Both the position numbers and the translations under genes were made by a program. DNA of 39,972 nucleotides from Prevotella sp. Lineage in GTDB: Bacteria; Bacteroidota; Bacteroidia; Bacteroidales; Bacteroidaceae. Positions within the stretch are counted from its first letter, which is position 1. The number at the start of each line of letters is the position of its first letter. Positions 7,992-18,100 of the stretch are shown here, one piece after another. Under the pieces are notes generated by a model. It saw only the letters and a program-made list of their open reading frames with translations. It had not been told where the DNA came from and made no database searches. The stretch lies in NCBI GenBank assembly GCA_017961115.1, contig JAGCXX010000171.1, positions 1 through 39,972 on the forward strand, written 5' to 3'.

Positions 7992-8755
7992 AACACAGGA
8001 TAGTCGTAAAAGTTGGCTCCAACGTGCTCACCCGCACCGACGGAAAACTCGACGTGACCCGTATGTCGGCACTCGTCGACCAAATTGCCATGCTCAGGAA
8101 ACATGGCTATGAGGTCATCCTGGTATCATCGGGTGCCATGGCGTCAGGGCGCGGCGAACTCAAGGTGAGCCACAGTCTCGATTCCGTCGAGCAACGGCAG
8201 TTATTCTCCGCCGTCGGACAGGTGAAACTCATCGGACTATACTACGACCTGTTCAGGGAGTTCGGCATCCATGTGGGACAGGTGCTCACGATGAAGGAGA
8301 ACTTCGAGCCCGGCGAGCAGTACAGCAACCAACGCGCCTGCATGACGGTGATGCTGGAGAACGACGTGCTGCCCATCGTCAATGAGAACGACACGGTGAG
8401 TGTCACCGAACTGATGTTTACCGACAACGATGAGTTGTCGGGACTGATTGCACAGATGATGCAAGCCGACACGCTCATCCTGCTGTCAAACATCGACGGC
8501 ATCTTCACTGCCAATCCCGACAACCCCGATGCCAAACTCATCCGCGAGGTGGCACCCGACTGCGACCTGAGCGAGTATATCCAACCTGAGAAGAGCGCCT
8601 TCGGACGCGGCGGCATGCACTCCAAATACACCACTGCCCGAAAAGTGTCACAGAGCGGCATCCGCGTCATCATCGCCAACGGCGAGCGCGAGAATATCCT
8701 CACCGACCTCTTCGAGCGGCCCGCCGACACCCCCCACACAGAATTTATCATTTAG
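7988..8755 (+). CDS. proB: Glutamate 5-kinase, short form without PUA domain
   Basis: ProB phosphorylates glutamate, the first step of proline synthesis and the usual point of proline feedback. The 255-aa protein is a complete amino-acid-kinase domain: VVKVGSNVLT (6-15), LVSSGAMASGRGEL, NENDTVS, the sugar-kinase-like stretch LLSNIDGIFTANP and the GRGGMHSKYTTAR loop. It ends after the kinase domain, so the C-terminal PUA domain of longer enzymes such as that of E. coli is absent; the ending looks natural, not frameshifted. It overlaps the upstream synthetase by ATGA and is followed by proA. Confidence 0.95.
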   Translation: MKHRIVVKVGSNVLTRTDGKLDVTRMSALVDQIAMLRKHGYEVILVSSGAMASGRGELKVSHSLDSVEQRQLFSAVGQVKLIGLYYDLFREFGIHVGQVLTMKENFEPGEQYSNQRACMTVMLENDVLPIVNENDTVSVTELMFTDNDELSGLIAQMMQADTLILLSNIDGIFTANPDNPDAKLIREVAPDCDLSEYIQPEKSAFGRGGMHSKYTTARKVSQSGIRVIIANGERENILTDLFERPADTPHTEFII

Positions 8756-8786
8756 CCGGAATCTCCGGATAATCCGGAATCTCCGG
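8756..8786. repeat. Tandem CCGGAATCTCCGG motif between proB and proA
   Basis: Two identical 13-base copies lie at 8756-8768 and 8774-8786 with an 18-base period, starting directly after the proB stop codon. Each can pair CCGGA with TCCGG, and the two copies can also pair with each other. A one-mismatch copy precedes the synthetase gene at 6281. The place, 20 bases before the proA ATG, would suit a translation or attenuation control or a binding site. Confidence 0.6.
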
Positions 8787-8806
8787 AAAAAACAGACACC
8801 ACCTAT

Positions 8807-10054
8807 ATGCAATTAAAAACAATCTTTGAGCAGGCGAAAGCCGCCAGCCGAGAGTTGCTGCTCATCAGCGACCAGCGCAAGAATGAAATCCTCAGAGCCG
8901 TAGCCGACGCCATCGCCGACAACAGTGCCATGCTCCTTGAGGCCAATGCCCGAGACCTGGCACGGATGGACCGCAGCAATCCCCTCTACGACCGTCTGCT
9001 GCTCGACGAGAAACGCCTGGCAGGCATCGCCAGCGATATGCGCCATGTAGCCGAACTGCCCACACCACTTGGCAAGACCCTTATTGACAAGACCCTTGAC
9101 AACGGACTTCATCTGCGCCGCGTGTCGGTGCCGTTTGGTGTGATAGGTATCATCTATGAAGCCCGACCCAATGTGAGTTTTGATGTCTTCTCCCTCTGCT
9201 TCAAGAGCGGAAATGCCTGTGTGCTCAAGGGAGGGCGCGATGCCGATGACTCCAACCGCGCCATTGTGAGGATGATACAAGACATTCTCGCTAAAGAGGG
9301 CATCAACCCCTTCGTGGTGCAGCTGCTCCCCGCCACCCATGAAGCCACGGGCGAGATGCTCAATGCCGTGGGCTATATCGACCTCTGCATCCCCCGCGGT
9401 GGAAAGCGCCTCATTGAGTTCGTTCGCGACAACGCCCGTGTGCCAGTCATAGAGACAGGTGCCGGTGTGGTCAACACCTATTTCGACAAGGAGGGCGACC
9501 TCGCCATCGGGCAGCGCTGCGTCAACAACGCCAAGACACGCCGCGTGAGTGTGTGCAACGCCCTCGATTGCCTCATCATCCACGAGGAGCGCCTTGACGA
9601 CCTCGCCGAACTCTGCGCACCGCTCAGCAGCAGCCATGTCGTAATCTATGCCGACGAGCAAGCCTATCGGGCACTCAACGGGAACTACCCCGCCGACCTG
9701 CTCCGCCCTGCCACCGATGAGAGTTTCGGTACGGAGTTCATGGACTATATCATGGCCATCCGCACCGTGCCGACGTCAGAGGAGGCCATCCGCCACATCA
9801 GCCAGTATGGCAGCGGACACAGCGAGAGCATCATCACCGAGAACGCCGACACGGCAGCCATGTTCGAGGCACAGGTAGATGCTGCCTGCGTCTATGTCAA
9901 CGCACCCACCAGCTTTACCGACGGCGCACAGTTTGGCCTCGGAGCCGAAATCGGCATCAGCACCCAAAAACTGGGTCCACGCGGACCGATGGGTCTCGCT
10001 GAAATCACCACCTACAAATGGATCATTGAAGGGCGTGGGCAAGTGAGACCATAA
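8807..10054 (+). CDS. proA: Gamma-glutamyl phosphate reductase
   Basis: ProA reduces glutamyl 5-phosphate to glutamate semialdehyde with NADPH; the product cyclises and is used by ProC. The 415-aa length is normal. The catalytic cysteine is C250 in [14 protein letters not shown], the cofactor segment reads [15 protein letters not shown] (112-126), and the C-terminal [21 protein letters not shown] is the family signature. It follows proB after 51 bases containing a tandem repeat. With proB and proC present, the proline route from glutamate is complete in this window. Confidence 0.96.
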   Translation: MQLKTIFEQAKAASRELLLISDQRKNEILRAVADAIADNSAMLLEANARDLARMDRSNPLYDRLLLDEKRLAGIASDMRHVAELPTPLGKTLIDKTLDNGLHLRRVSVPFGVIGIIYEARPNVSFDVFSLCFKSGNACVLKGGRDADDSNRAIVRMIQDILAKEGINPFVVQLLPATHEATGEMLNAVGYIDLCIPRGGKRLIEFVRDNARVPVIETGAGVVNTYFDKEGDLAIGQRCVNNAKTRRVSVCNALDCLIIHEERLDDLAELCAPLSSSHVVIYADEQAYRALNGNYPADLLRPATDESFGTEFMDYIMAIRTVPTSEEAIRHISQYGSGHSESIITENADTAAMFEAQVDAACVYVNAPTSFTDGAQFGLGAEIGISTQKLGPRGPMGLAEITTYKWIIEGRGQVRP

Positions 10055-10059
10055 ACACT

Positions 10060-10090
10060 GTGCTTTTTGGCACGTTTCAGATTTTTTTTA
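10060..10090 (+). terminator. Weak terminator-like hairpin after proA
   Basis: GTGC (10060-10063) can pair with GCAC (10070-10073), helped by CTG/CAG further out (10058-10060 with 10078-10080), and an eight-T run follows at 10082-10089. The stem is short, so termination may be partial. A promoter box lies shortly downstream, which supports a transcript boundary here. Confidence 0.35.
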
Positions 10091-10132
10091 GTTAAAATTG
10101 TCTTTCGATGCCATCAATTCGGGGGAAAATAA

Positions 10133-10140
10133 TATCTTTG
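10133..10140 (+). promoter_or_regulatory. Bacteroidetes -7 box TATCTTTG before the 1647-aa protein
   Basis: TATCTTTG followed by CA fits the TAnnTTTG -7 element of the Bacteroidetes main sigma factor. It lies 40 bases before the ATG at 10180, giving a leader of roughly 30-35 bases. No clear TTTG-like -33 element is seen at the usual spacing. Confidence 0.65.
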
Positions 10141-10179
10141 CATTTTATATAACTCTTTCAGCAATTGAAAGTTGGGCGA

Positions 10180-13100
10180 ATGCACAACAAGAAATTACAA
10201 TCTATTCCCGAAATGATGGTATCGAAACGTTTTTATCTAATACTGACGGCTTTTATTTTGACAACCGTCATAGGCATGGCACAGGACTTCAAACTGTACA
10301 TGTCGACCAAGGCGATGGAAATCCCCACCGCCCAGAGAATCAGTTCTCCCGAACTAATCAGAGACTGGATAGAGGTGTCCGACGGCGGCATTTACAGCAA
10401 CAGGCTCGAGGTGGACAATTTCATCCAGATGATGAAATCGAACAAGATGAAAGGAAGGGAGGAAGCCGAACAGTTCCGCCAGATGCGCGACCGCACCATT
10501 CTCGCCTTCCGCATCGATGACGGAGGAAAGAAAAAGGCATACAACATCACAGCCAAACTTGGCAGCAAGTCCAAGAAATTCTCCTCAAGCGGCTATTTCT
10601 TCCTAAATCTACCGATGAGTGAGGACTATGTCAACCTAACGGTGAGCCAGGTGGGCGATGCCTCCAACAAACTCAGCATCAAGTGCCAGTCGAAGCCCTT
10701 TGGCAATGACAGCATCTACCTGTTCCAACTCGACAGAGTGTGCCAAGAGGTGCCAGAGATCTTCAACCTGGAGATTCTCATGAGCGACTCCACGTATGAG
10801 AATTTCCCTATTACCAACCAGAAATTCCAATGTCTCTTCACCACACCGGTACGCTACCCCATCAAGGCATTCCTTGGGATGCCAGATAAGAAACTGGAGC
10901 TCAACACCCAGAACTGGATGCCGGGAGTAGGCCTCTCTGAGACGTTCAACAACCTGATTATACGCAAGGACGGCAACTTCGACCAGCACAGCGCAGAGTT
11001 TGCCACCTTCAACTGGATTGGCGCCGGACTGTTTGCCAAATACGACACCCTCTTCATTCAGGCACGCAGCACCACCGGAACCCTCATCGAGAACGCCACC
11101 GTCAACATACAGAGTATTGACAACGACATGAAACCGGTTGACAACCCCGACGTGAGGTATCTCGGTTACAACAAGCCGACGCATGAGTACATGATTGTCA
11201 CCAAAGGCAACCCTGCCTACATTGAGTTCATCGCCGATGGGTTCCTGCCCTTACTCTACCATTACAAAGGAGCCGCCGACCCCGTCACTCATGTGCTGAG
11301 CATGACGGGCATTTCAGACAACATCACGATGACACCCGGAAAGGTGGACATGAACTCCCTGGCTTTTTTCAAGAAAGAACTGCGATTCGTGCAGAAGAAG
11401 GACAACTATCTCAACAGTGCAAAAAAGATATGGGATGCCAATACCGTCTCGATGGACCTCGTGAACCGACCCGCCACTGAGACGGTGTACTTCTCGCCCA
11501 ACGGAGCGACAGAGGAACTGAAGATGGTCAACGGGCAACTGCTCGATAAATATGCCACACTCGACCTGTCCTACTCTGTTCCTAAGGGTAGTGCCATCAA
11601 AGAAAACGGCCAACTGCAGATTGATTTCAAGAACAACACGGCAACTTGCTTTGCCCCCTTCATCGGCAATGAGGTGGTCGATGCCCAAGTCTACAAGGGT
11701 CTGCAGCACAGTTATGTGAAAAGCAGTTACGACCTGAGCGACTGCATCCCCAAAGGCGAGACGGCCGCCTTCACACTGAGGAACGGTGATGTCGTAGACA
11801 CCAGTTATCCACTGCTCTGCAACTTCTCCTTCACCGAGAAGGAAATCAAAGAGAGCGGTGAGCAAGAATCCGAACTCCCCACCAAGAAGGCTGAGGATGA
11901 GAAGCCACAGGATCAGCTGGAGAAAGACATGGAGTTGAAAGTGCCGTTCAATATCAACTTCAAGGTCAGTGACAAATGCAAAATCAGCCTCAGTGCCAAA
12001 CTCGACTATGTCAAGGGTGAGATTAGCTGGAAACTCGTTGTGAAAATCAACGAGTCAGACCCGAGCATCAAACCAGTTATGGATGATGCCAAAGAGAACA
12101 ACAACATCATCAATTCCTACAAAAATTTCAAGTCTGGAGACAAGACTTACAACTTCAACAGCGGCGTGGTGGACAGCGACAAAGATGTCAACGATATCTT
12201 CGGTCAGACCGTCTCCTCCAGTGCCGGCACAAAAATTTCCTTCTTCGCATCCGGCAAGATTCCGTTCACCGGATACATTGACCATCCCAAGACAAATTTC
12301 TTCGACTTCGTGGAAGAACTTGGTGGCACCTACGGTTATGGCATCACATACGGCATGACCACGCTTGGAAGTCTGATGCGGGAGAAGAACTTCCCTGAAG
12401 TGCTCATCAACGCAGCCGACTATATTGATGATTACATCCGCTTCGGCTTCAAATTGGACTGCTATGTCGGCGGAGGCATAGGCCTCACCACTTTCAACGA
12501 TGCCTATGCCGACCAACTCTGTGGCCGCGGTGCATACGCAGAGTTCCTGGCATACGTCATCCTCGCTGCATGGCTGGAGATGGGATTCCCTCCCAATCCC
12601 ATGTTCAATTTCGAAGGCGGCATCCGAGGAGGTGGAAAACTGGGCTTCTCTACCAAGTTGGTCACCTCATTGGACCTTCAGGGCGGCTTTGGCGTGAAAC
12701 TCACATACCGTGCCCTCATGCAGTTCTATATGTTCCTGGACTCTTTCCTCGGCGGATTCCACAAGTCGGCGGACATCTTCAACTTAGGAGAGTCCAAACT
12801 CATCCCCGAAACAGACTTTAATCCCTATCATAAGAACTTCCCCTACTGGCTGCCCAAAGGCGGCAAGACCCGCGCCAACAGCTATGCTCCGCTGCGTACT
12901 GCCGTTGACAGCGACTTCGGCAACATCGTCTACGAGGATGTGGCCAGGGATGTAGCGCCTCATTATATCAACGAGAATGCCATCGTCATCAACCACCTCC
13001 ATGACAGTCAGGTGTATGACGATGATGCCATCGACGTGGTCAGCATACCCAATAAGGAGACCACCAAACTATCGGATGCCGAGCATCTCGCCGTTAATCA

Positions 13101-15123
13101 TCAGATGTCGTCCGACGGCGACCAGAAAATGGTGGTGTTTGAGCAATGCAGCGAGAAAGTGAACCCCGAGAGCGTGACTGACAACAATCTCAACCAACGT
13201 TCCATCGAACTCAGCCAGGCATTCAATGTCAGAGCCAGCATCCTCCAACCCGACAATACGTGGACCACTCACAAGGTGTATGAAAGTGATGAGGCCAATC
13301 TGCGTCCCGTCGGTGCCATTCAGAAAGACGGCAAGGCTGCCGTGGTGTGGATGAAGGGCATGTACAACGGCATTGGAGAGGAGACCGAATATGCCATGGA
13401 CAAGAACAGTATGCTGATTGGCGACCTTGTCTATAGCCGCTTCGATGGAAATTCATGGAGCGCACCTATCAGCCTGATGCAGTTGAATGAGGATAGGTCA
13501 ACCAACAACTACCAAGTCATCATGCGCAAGGACAGCATCCTCATCGCCACGCTTCAGACAGACCATCCCAACACTGACCGTCAGACTACCAAGATCATGT
13601 ATATCTCCGTCGCTCCCGATGGCAAACAGCAATTCACCGATGAGCCTATCGACGCCTACGGTTTCTCCCTTGCCAAGGTAGGAGATTACAACCTCATCGG
13701 CATCACCCATGAGGCCGACACCAGCAAGGCTGATATCTATATGAAGACACTGCGCATGGACGGCAGCAACGAAGGAACAGTGGGTACCGACGTGGGCCTT
13801 CAGGATCATTCCCCCGTCGGAGCAAAAATCATCCCCTCACCAAATGCCTACAACATCAACGACTTCGCCCTGATGTGGATAGAGAACACCAGCACCGGCA
13901 ACAACGAGGATGGCGAGCGCACCTACCTCAACGGATACCGCCGTGTGCTGAATGCCGCCCGTGTCAACCTGCTCGGCGACCTCCATGCCACCACACCCAT
14001 CATGCTCGGTGCTGACAAGGACAATCTCATGCTGCTCGCCTTTGACGGATACTTCGACGATGATCGTGTGAAGGCTGTCTATACGCTTTCCGACCCTTCC
14101 ATCTCTGGAGGCACGGTGATTGTAGAGAGCGAAAAGATCTTTGGCAACAGCTTCACCTACGACCTCATCTATGACGACACCCATGTCACCGACAACGTGT
14201 ATATCCCGCTCAAACTGACCATCAACAATACTGGCACTTCTGCCATACATGCTGTCAAACTGACACTCAACGAACAACAGATTGAGATAACTGATGCTTT
14301 CGTGGCTCCCTTCCAGTCGCGTGACTTCATCGTGTCCTACCCCATGGATGAGACTTTCAACGGCTATATTTCCTCCCAAGTGACCGTGATGTATGAAAAC
14401 ATCTTCAAGTCGAATGTCAGCCGCCGCCTGAAGAAAAGCCTCCTCGCAGGTAGCAAGAGCAAATCACTGCTGGTCAACAATATCAACACGGAGTTGCGAG
14501 TCATCTCACAAAACGTTGACGACAAAGGCAACAACACCTTCGTGGTGGAAGTCATCAACCACTCGAAAATCAAGTTCCGTGAGAACCAATCGATTGTCGT
14601 GGGCATCTTTGACAATCCCCGATTCACCAGAGACCTGGTCAACAAGTCTGCCGTCATCCTGCCCACCTCAGAGTTCATCGATTATGGACTTTTCCAGAAA
14701 GCCGTCACCACCATCACGGCTCCCAATGTCACCAACGACTCGGAAGCATACCTGATGGCCACCATCTATGACCAAAGATTTGGCACAAGCGAAGAGTCCA
14801 TCATCTATGAGGAGGAAAACCGTGAGAACAGCTACCAGACAGTGAGGTTGCTCTCCAAGGGCACGCCCACCATTGTCGACGGCATCAGGCAAGACCTCCG
14901 TGCAGAGCGCCAGATGAAAGGCCAGCGCATCTCCTTCACCTATAAGTCCAACGGTATCCTTGTCAGCGGACTGCACTCCCGTGAGACCGTGCGCCTGCAT
15001 GACATATACGGCAGGGAAATCTATGTCGGCAAGGCCAAGGGCGGTCAGCATCTTGTGCCCATCGAGCGCCATGCATTCTATGTGGTGACTGCCGGCGACG
15101 AGAGTCTTAAGTTCCTCTTCTAA
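10180..15123 (+). CDS. Large exported protein of unknown family with propeller-like and Ig-like parts
   Basis: This 1647-aa protein starts with a signal peptide; cleavage is likely after GMA (residue 34). Later ATGs at 10213 and 10216 would give a tighter signal peptide and are plausible true starts. I do not recognise the N-terminal 900 residues, which include a charged linker rich in Lys and Glu near residue 570 and a Gly-rich part near 805-840. Residues of about 900-1330 contain repeated strand patterns such as LVYSRFDGNSWSAP and IMYISVAPDG that resemble beta-propeller blades. Two Ig/CARDB-like segments follow (about 1340-1560). The end (about 1590-1647, with RLHDIYGREIYVGKA) resembles a type-A C-terminal sorting domain, so the protein is probably on or outside the outer membrane. 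It is the first gene after a promoter and a 51-base gap links it to the next. Confidence 0.85.
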   Translation: MHNKKLQSIPEMMVSKRFYLILTAFILTTVIGMAQDFKLYMSTKAMEIPTAQRISSPELIRDWIEVSDGGIYSNRLEVDNFIQMMKSNKMKGREEAEQFRQMRDRTILAFRIDDGGKKKAYNITAKLGSKSKKFSSSGYFFLNLPMSEDYVNLTVSQVGDASNKLSIKCQSKPFGNDSIYLFQLDRVCQEVPEIFNLEILMSDSTYENFPITNQKFQCLFTTPVRYPIKAFLGMPDKKLELNTQNWMPGVGLSETFNNLIIRKDGNFDQHSAEFATFNWIGAGLFAKYDTLFIQARSTTGTLIENATVNIQSIDNDMKPVDNPDVRYLGYNKPTHEYMIVTKGNPAYIEFIADGFLPLLYHYKGAADPVTHVLSMTGISDNITMTPGKVDMNSLAFFKKELRFVQKKDNYLNSAKKIWDANTVSMDLVNRPATETVYFSPNGATEELKMVNGQLLDKYATLDLSYSVPKGSAIKENGQLQIDFKNNTATCFAPFIGNEVVDAQVYKGLQHSYVKSSYDLSDCIPKGETAAFTLRNGDVVDTSYPLLCNFSFTEKEIKESGEQESELPTKKAEDEKPQDQLEKDMELKVPFNINFKVSDKCKISLSAKLDYVKGEISWKLVVKINESDPSIKPVMDDAKENNNIINSYKNFKSGDKTYNFNSGVVDSDKDVNDIFGQTVSSSAGTKISFFASGKIPFTGYIDHPKTNFFDFVEELGGTYGYGITYGMTTLGSLMREKNFPEVLINAADYIDDYIRFGFKLDCYVGGGIGLTTFNDAYADQLCGRGAYAEFLAYVILAAWLEMGFPPNPMFNFEGGIRGGGKLGFSTKLVTSLDLQGGFGVKLTYRALMQFYMFLDSFLGGFHKSADIFNLGESKLIPETDFNPYHKNFPYWLPKGGKTRANSYAPLRTAVDSDFGNIVYEDVARDVAPHYINENAIVINHLHDSQVYDDDAIDVVSIPNKETTKLSDAEHLAVNHQMSSDGDQKMVVFEQCSEKVNPESVTDNNLNQRSIELSQAFNVRASILQPDNTWTTHKVYESDEANLRPVGAIQKDGKAAVVWMKGMYNGIGEETEYAMDKNSMLIGDLVYSRFDGNSWSAPISLMQLNEDRSTNNYQVIMRKDSILIATLQTDHPNTDRQTTKIMYISVAPDGKQQFTDEPIDAYGFSLAKVGDYNLIGITHEADTSKADIYMKTLRMDGSNEGTVGTDVGLQDHSPVGAKIIPSPNAYNINDFALMWIENTSTGNNEDGERTYLNGYRRVLNAARVNLLGDLHATTPIMLGADKDNLMLLAFDGYFDDDRVKAVYTLSDPSISGGTVIVESEKIFGNSFTYDLIYDDTHVTDNVYIPLKLTINNTGTSAIHAVKLTLNEQQIEITDAFVAPFQSRDFIVSYPMDETFNGYISSQVTVMYENIFKSNVSRRLKKSLLAGSKSKSLLVNNINTELRVISQNVDDKGNNTFVVEVINHSKIKFRENQSIVVGIFDNPRFTRDLVNKSAVILPTSEFIDYGLFQKAVTTITAPNVTNDSEAYLMATIYDQRFGTSEESIIYEEENRENSYQTVRLLSKGTPTIVDGIRQDLRAERQMKGQRISFTYKSNGILVSGLHSRETVRLHDIYGREIYVGKAKGGQHLVPIERHAFYVVTAGDESLKFLF

Positions 15124-15174
15124 TCAAGAGAAAATGTCATTTTCGTTTATGACGAAGCAAACTTCTTTGAACCA

Positions 15175-18100
15175 ATGAAAGAATTCAAACATATTCTTCT
15201 GGCATGCCTGACAGCCTGTCTGTCCATGTTTCCCGCCTCCGCCCAAACGCAGGCAAACAAAGTGTCGGACGGTGTTCTGACTGACAACACTTATGTCTTC
15301 CTGAAAGGAAGAGGAACAAAACAAGAGCCCTTCATCATCGACAGTTATGAAGAATTGGTGGAGTTCAGGGAGTATGCCGCTCTGAAAGGCGACGTCCTAT
15401 ACGTGCGCCTGAACGCTGACATCGATCTGGGCGATGACACCAACTGGGTGCCCATCCGTTACTACGACTTCCTTCATGAGGGCAGTACCATCCCTGGGCA
15501 GGAAATGTTTTTCCAAGGGCAGGTGGATGGTGATAACCACAGCATCACCCACATGACTGTCAACAAGACAATAGCTGCCTCCAGCAACAACAACACCTAT
15601 GTAGGTCTTTTTGGCAGAAGCAACTACCTTGCCACTTTCAAACAGCTGAACCTGAAAGACATCAAGGTAAGAGTGAACTTTGAGAGCAGTGGCCCTTCTC
15701 CTAAAGACGTTTACGTCGGCGGTCTGCTGGGTCTCTCCGGCTCGATGATGTCATACATCCATGCAGACGGAGAAATCACCATTGGTGAAGAGCAAACCTC
15801 TGGAGAAATTATCAACACCGTCTATGCCGGAGGTGTGGCAGGCAAAGCCACCAACGGATATGTTGACGGTATGGGAGGATACAGCGGCACCCCCGAATGG
15901 CTGGAGGCTCATGTCAATATCTCCACACAGAAACCATTAAGTTATATTGGCGGTATCGCGGGGGTAATTGAAAGGAAGGGACTTAGGCAATGCACAGCCT
16001 CTGGCACTCTGACAGGCCAAACCTCTCCCGACCTTACGGACATCCACATCGGTGGCATCGTGGGTGATGTGATTATCGATGGTGAAAATGTTGAATTAAC
16101 AGACTTGTGTACCACCACCCAAATAGCAGGATGCGAAAAAGCAGGCGGACTGGTGGGTGAGGTTTATACCAAAATCAATTGGAGTAACAACACTTACTTG
16201 AGCAACTGTATTTCATCAGGTGCCATCTATGGACAATCCTATGCCGGAGGTTTCATCGGCCATTTCATCAATGGCACCAATGACAAAACGAGATGCATAT
16301 TCAAAACCTGTCTCAACACAGGAACGGTGAGATGCGACAATCCCAACTACCGCAAAGCCTTCATTGGCAACCTCAGCAAGAACAATGAATACAAAGAAAT
16401 CAGTTTTGTCAACTGCTACTATGACAATCTGATGACGACCGACCCTACCGATTACATTACCCTTTTGGGCTACACATCCGATGAGGACCAACGCGTCAAG
16501 GTTTACGGCTATCCCACCGAGGAGTTGACTGGCAAAGCAGCAGAAAGCCATTTTCTCATCACTCCTGAGGACTGGAAGTTCGAGGCGGGCAGATATCCTC
16601 AGTTGAAGACCATTCAAGAGACAACAGTTTCGCAGTTGGCTGCCGTACCGATGCTCTTCGAAGGCAGCGACAACGCCTCCCGACTATATCAGGGAGCCCG
16701 TCTGCCCCTTGCCGCCATCGCCAGCAACACAGGAGAGTGGACTGCTCCCTTGGGCAACGGCATCATCAGCAAGGGTTCAGTGGAATACGACCGTCTGGTG
16801 TCCCAAAACACTGGCTATGAGACCCTCACGCTCACCAGCGGCGGTCATTCCAAGCAACTGGACATCTTCATGGCCTATTCCGCCACCACCTGGGAGGGTG
16901 AGGATAACATACCCACAGGCGATTTCGGAGATGTGTTCTCCATTGGCGACGGCGGTTCCCACAACCCCTACATTATCATGAACGGCGGTCAGTTGGCCTA
17001 TGCCGTGAAAAACAACAAAGAGGGGCAGTTCTACCGTCTCGGCAACGACATCATCCTCAACCGCAACCTGCTCTCTGGTAAGTCGCTCATTCCATGGATT
17101 GACACGAAGAAAAAGAATTATGTTTGGAAAGCCGACCTTGACGGCTATGGTTACCTCGTCCACGGCATGTACCTGCCCAATCAGTCTTCCTATGACAGCG
17201 GGCACCATCATGGACTGGTAGGCACCATCGCCAATGGCGGCAGCATCCACGACATGGGTATGGTGGAGGCAGTCATCACTGATGACTTCACCCAAGTAGA
17301 GGCTCCCGCTTACATCGGACTCTTCGCCGGCACAGTGGAAGAAGGCGGGTCGCTGACCAATTGCTTCGCTTTGGGCGACATCCTGCTCGAGGGAGTTGCC
17401 AACGTCTATGCCGGCGGCCTTGCCGGCCAGTCGGCAGGCACCCTGACCGATTGCATGGGGGCCGTCTCTGTGCTCACCACTGGCAACCGTACGGTGATGA
17501 CCGACAACCAGCAACTAGGCGGCATCGTGGGCAAAGCGACAGGAGGTTTCATGACCAACTGCCTCAGTGTGGGACGTGTCTCGCATTATGATTTCAAGGA
17601 CACTGAGACCTATTCCTACAAAGGAGGTATCTGTGCCAACACCGATGCCACCTACAGCCAATGCATCTTCGACAACCAGGCGACCTCCTGCGACGCTTCT
17701 TCCATCACCGGACAGACAGCGATGACCACCAATAGTCTGACTGATGGTTCGGTGATGGCAACACTCCAGCGCTGGCAGGCAGTGAAAGGGCGTTATCCTA
17801 TGCTGAAACTTTTTGCCAACAACGACTATGCCATCTTGGCCTCGCTGCCCATCGTGTTCAGCACCGACGAGCGCTCATTCCATGTCAAGACCATCTTCAG
17901 CCTGCCCAGTGCGGTGGAATGGAGCCAGCAGAGCGGCACCGACTATCTGCACCTCTTTGCCGACCAAGCCCTTGCTGAACCCCAGGCACAAGGCACTGCA
18001 CAACTAAGGTCGCAGCTGAAGTCGAAAGATGCCAAATACTTTGCCTTGCGCAACAATTACCTGACTGTGGGCAGCGACGTTCTCCGCGGCATACAGTTTG

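Noticed and set aside
8813-9661. Minus-strand frame (282 aa) opposite proA
   Set aside because: Shadow of a certain gene; composition is typical of antisense to GC-rich third positions.
10165-10179. TTG start for the 1647-aa protein
   Set aside because: ATG at 10180 (or 10213/10216) gives a better signal peptide; no support for TTG use.
15198-15219. Lipobox-like LLAC and LTAC in the signal peptide of the 1415-aa protein
   Set aside because: They lie too early, at residues 8-15, inside the hydrophobic core; the ASA site at residue 23 fits signal peptidase I, and the protein has a C-terminal tail instead.
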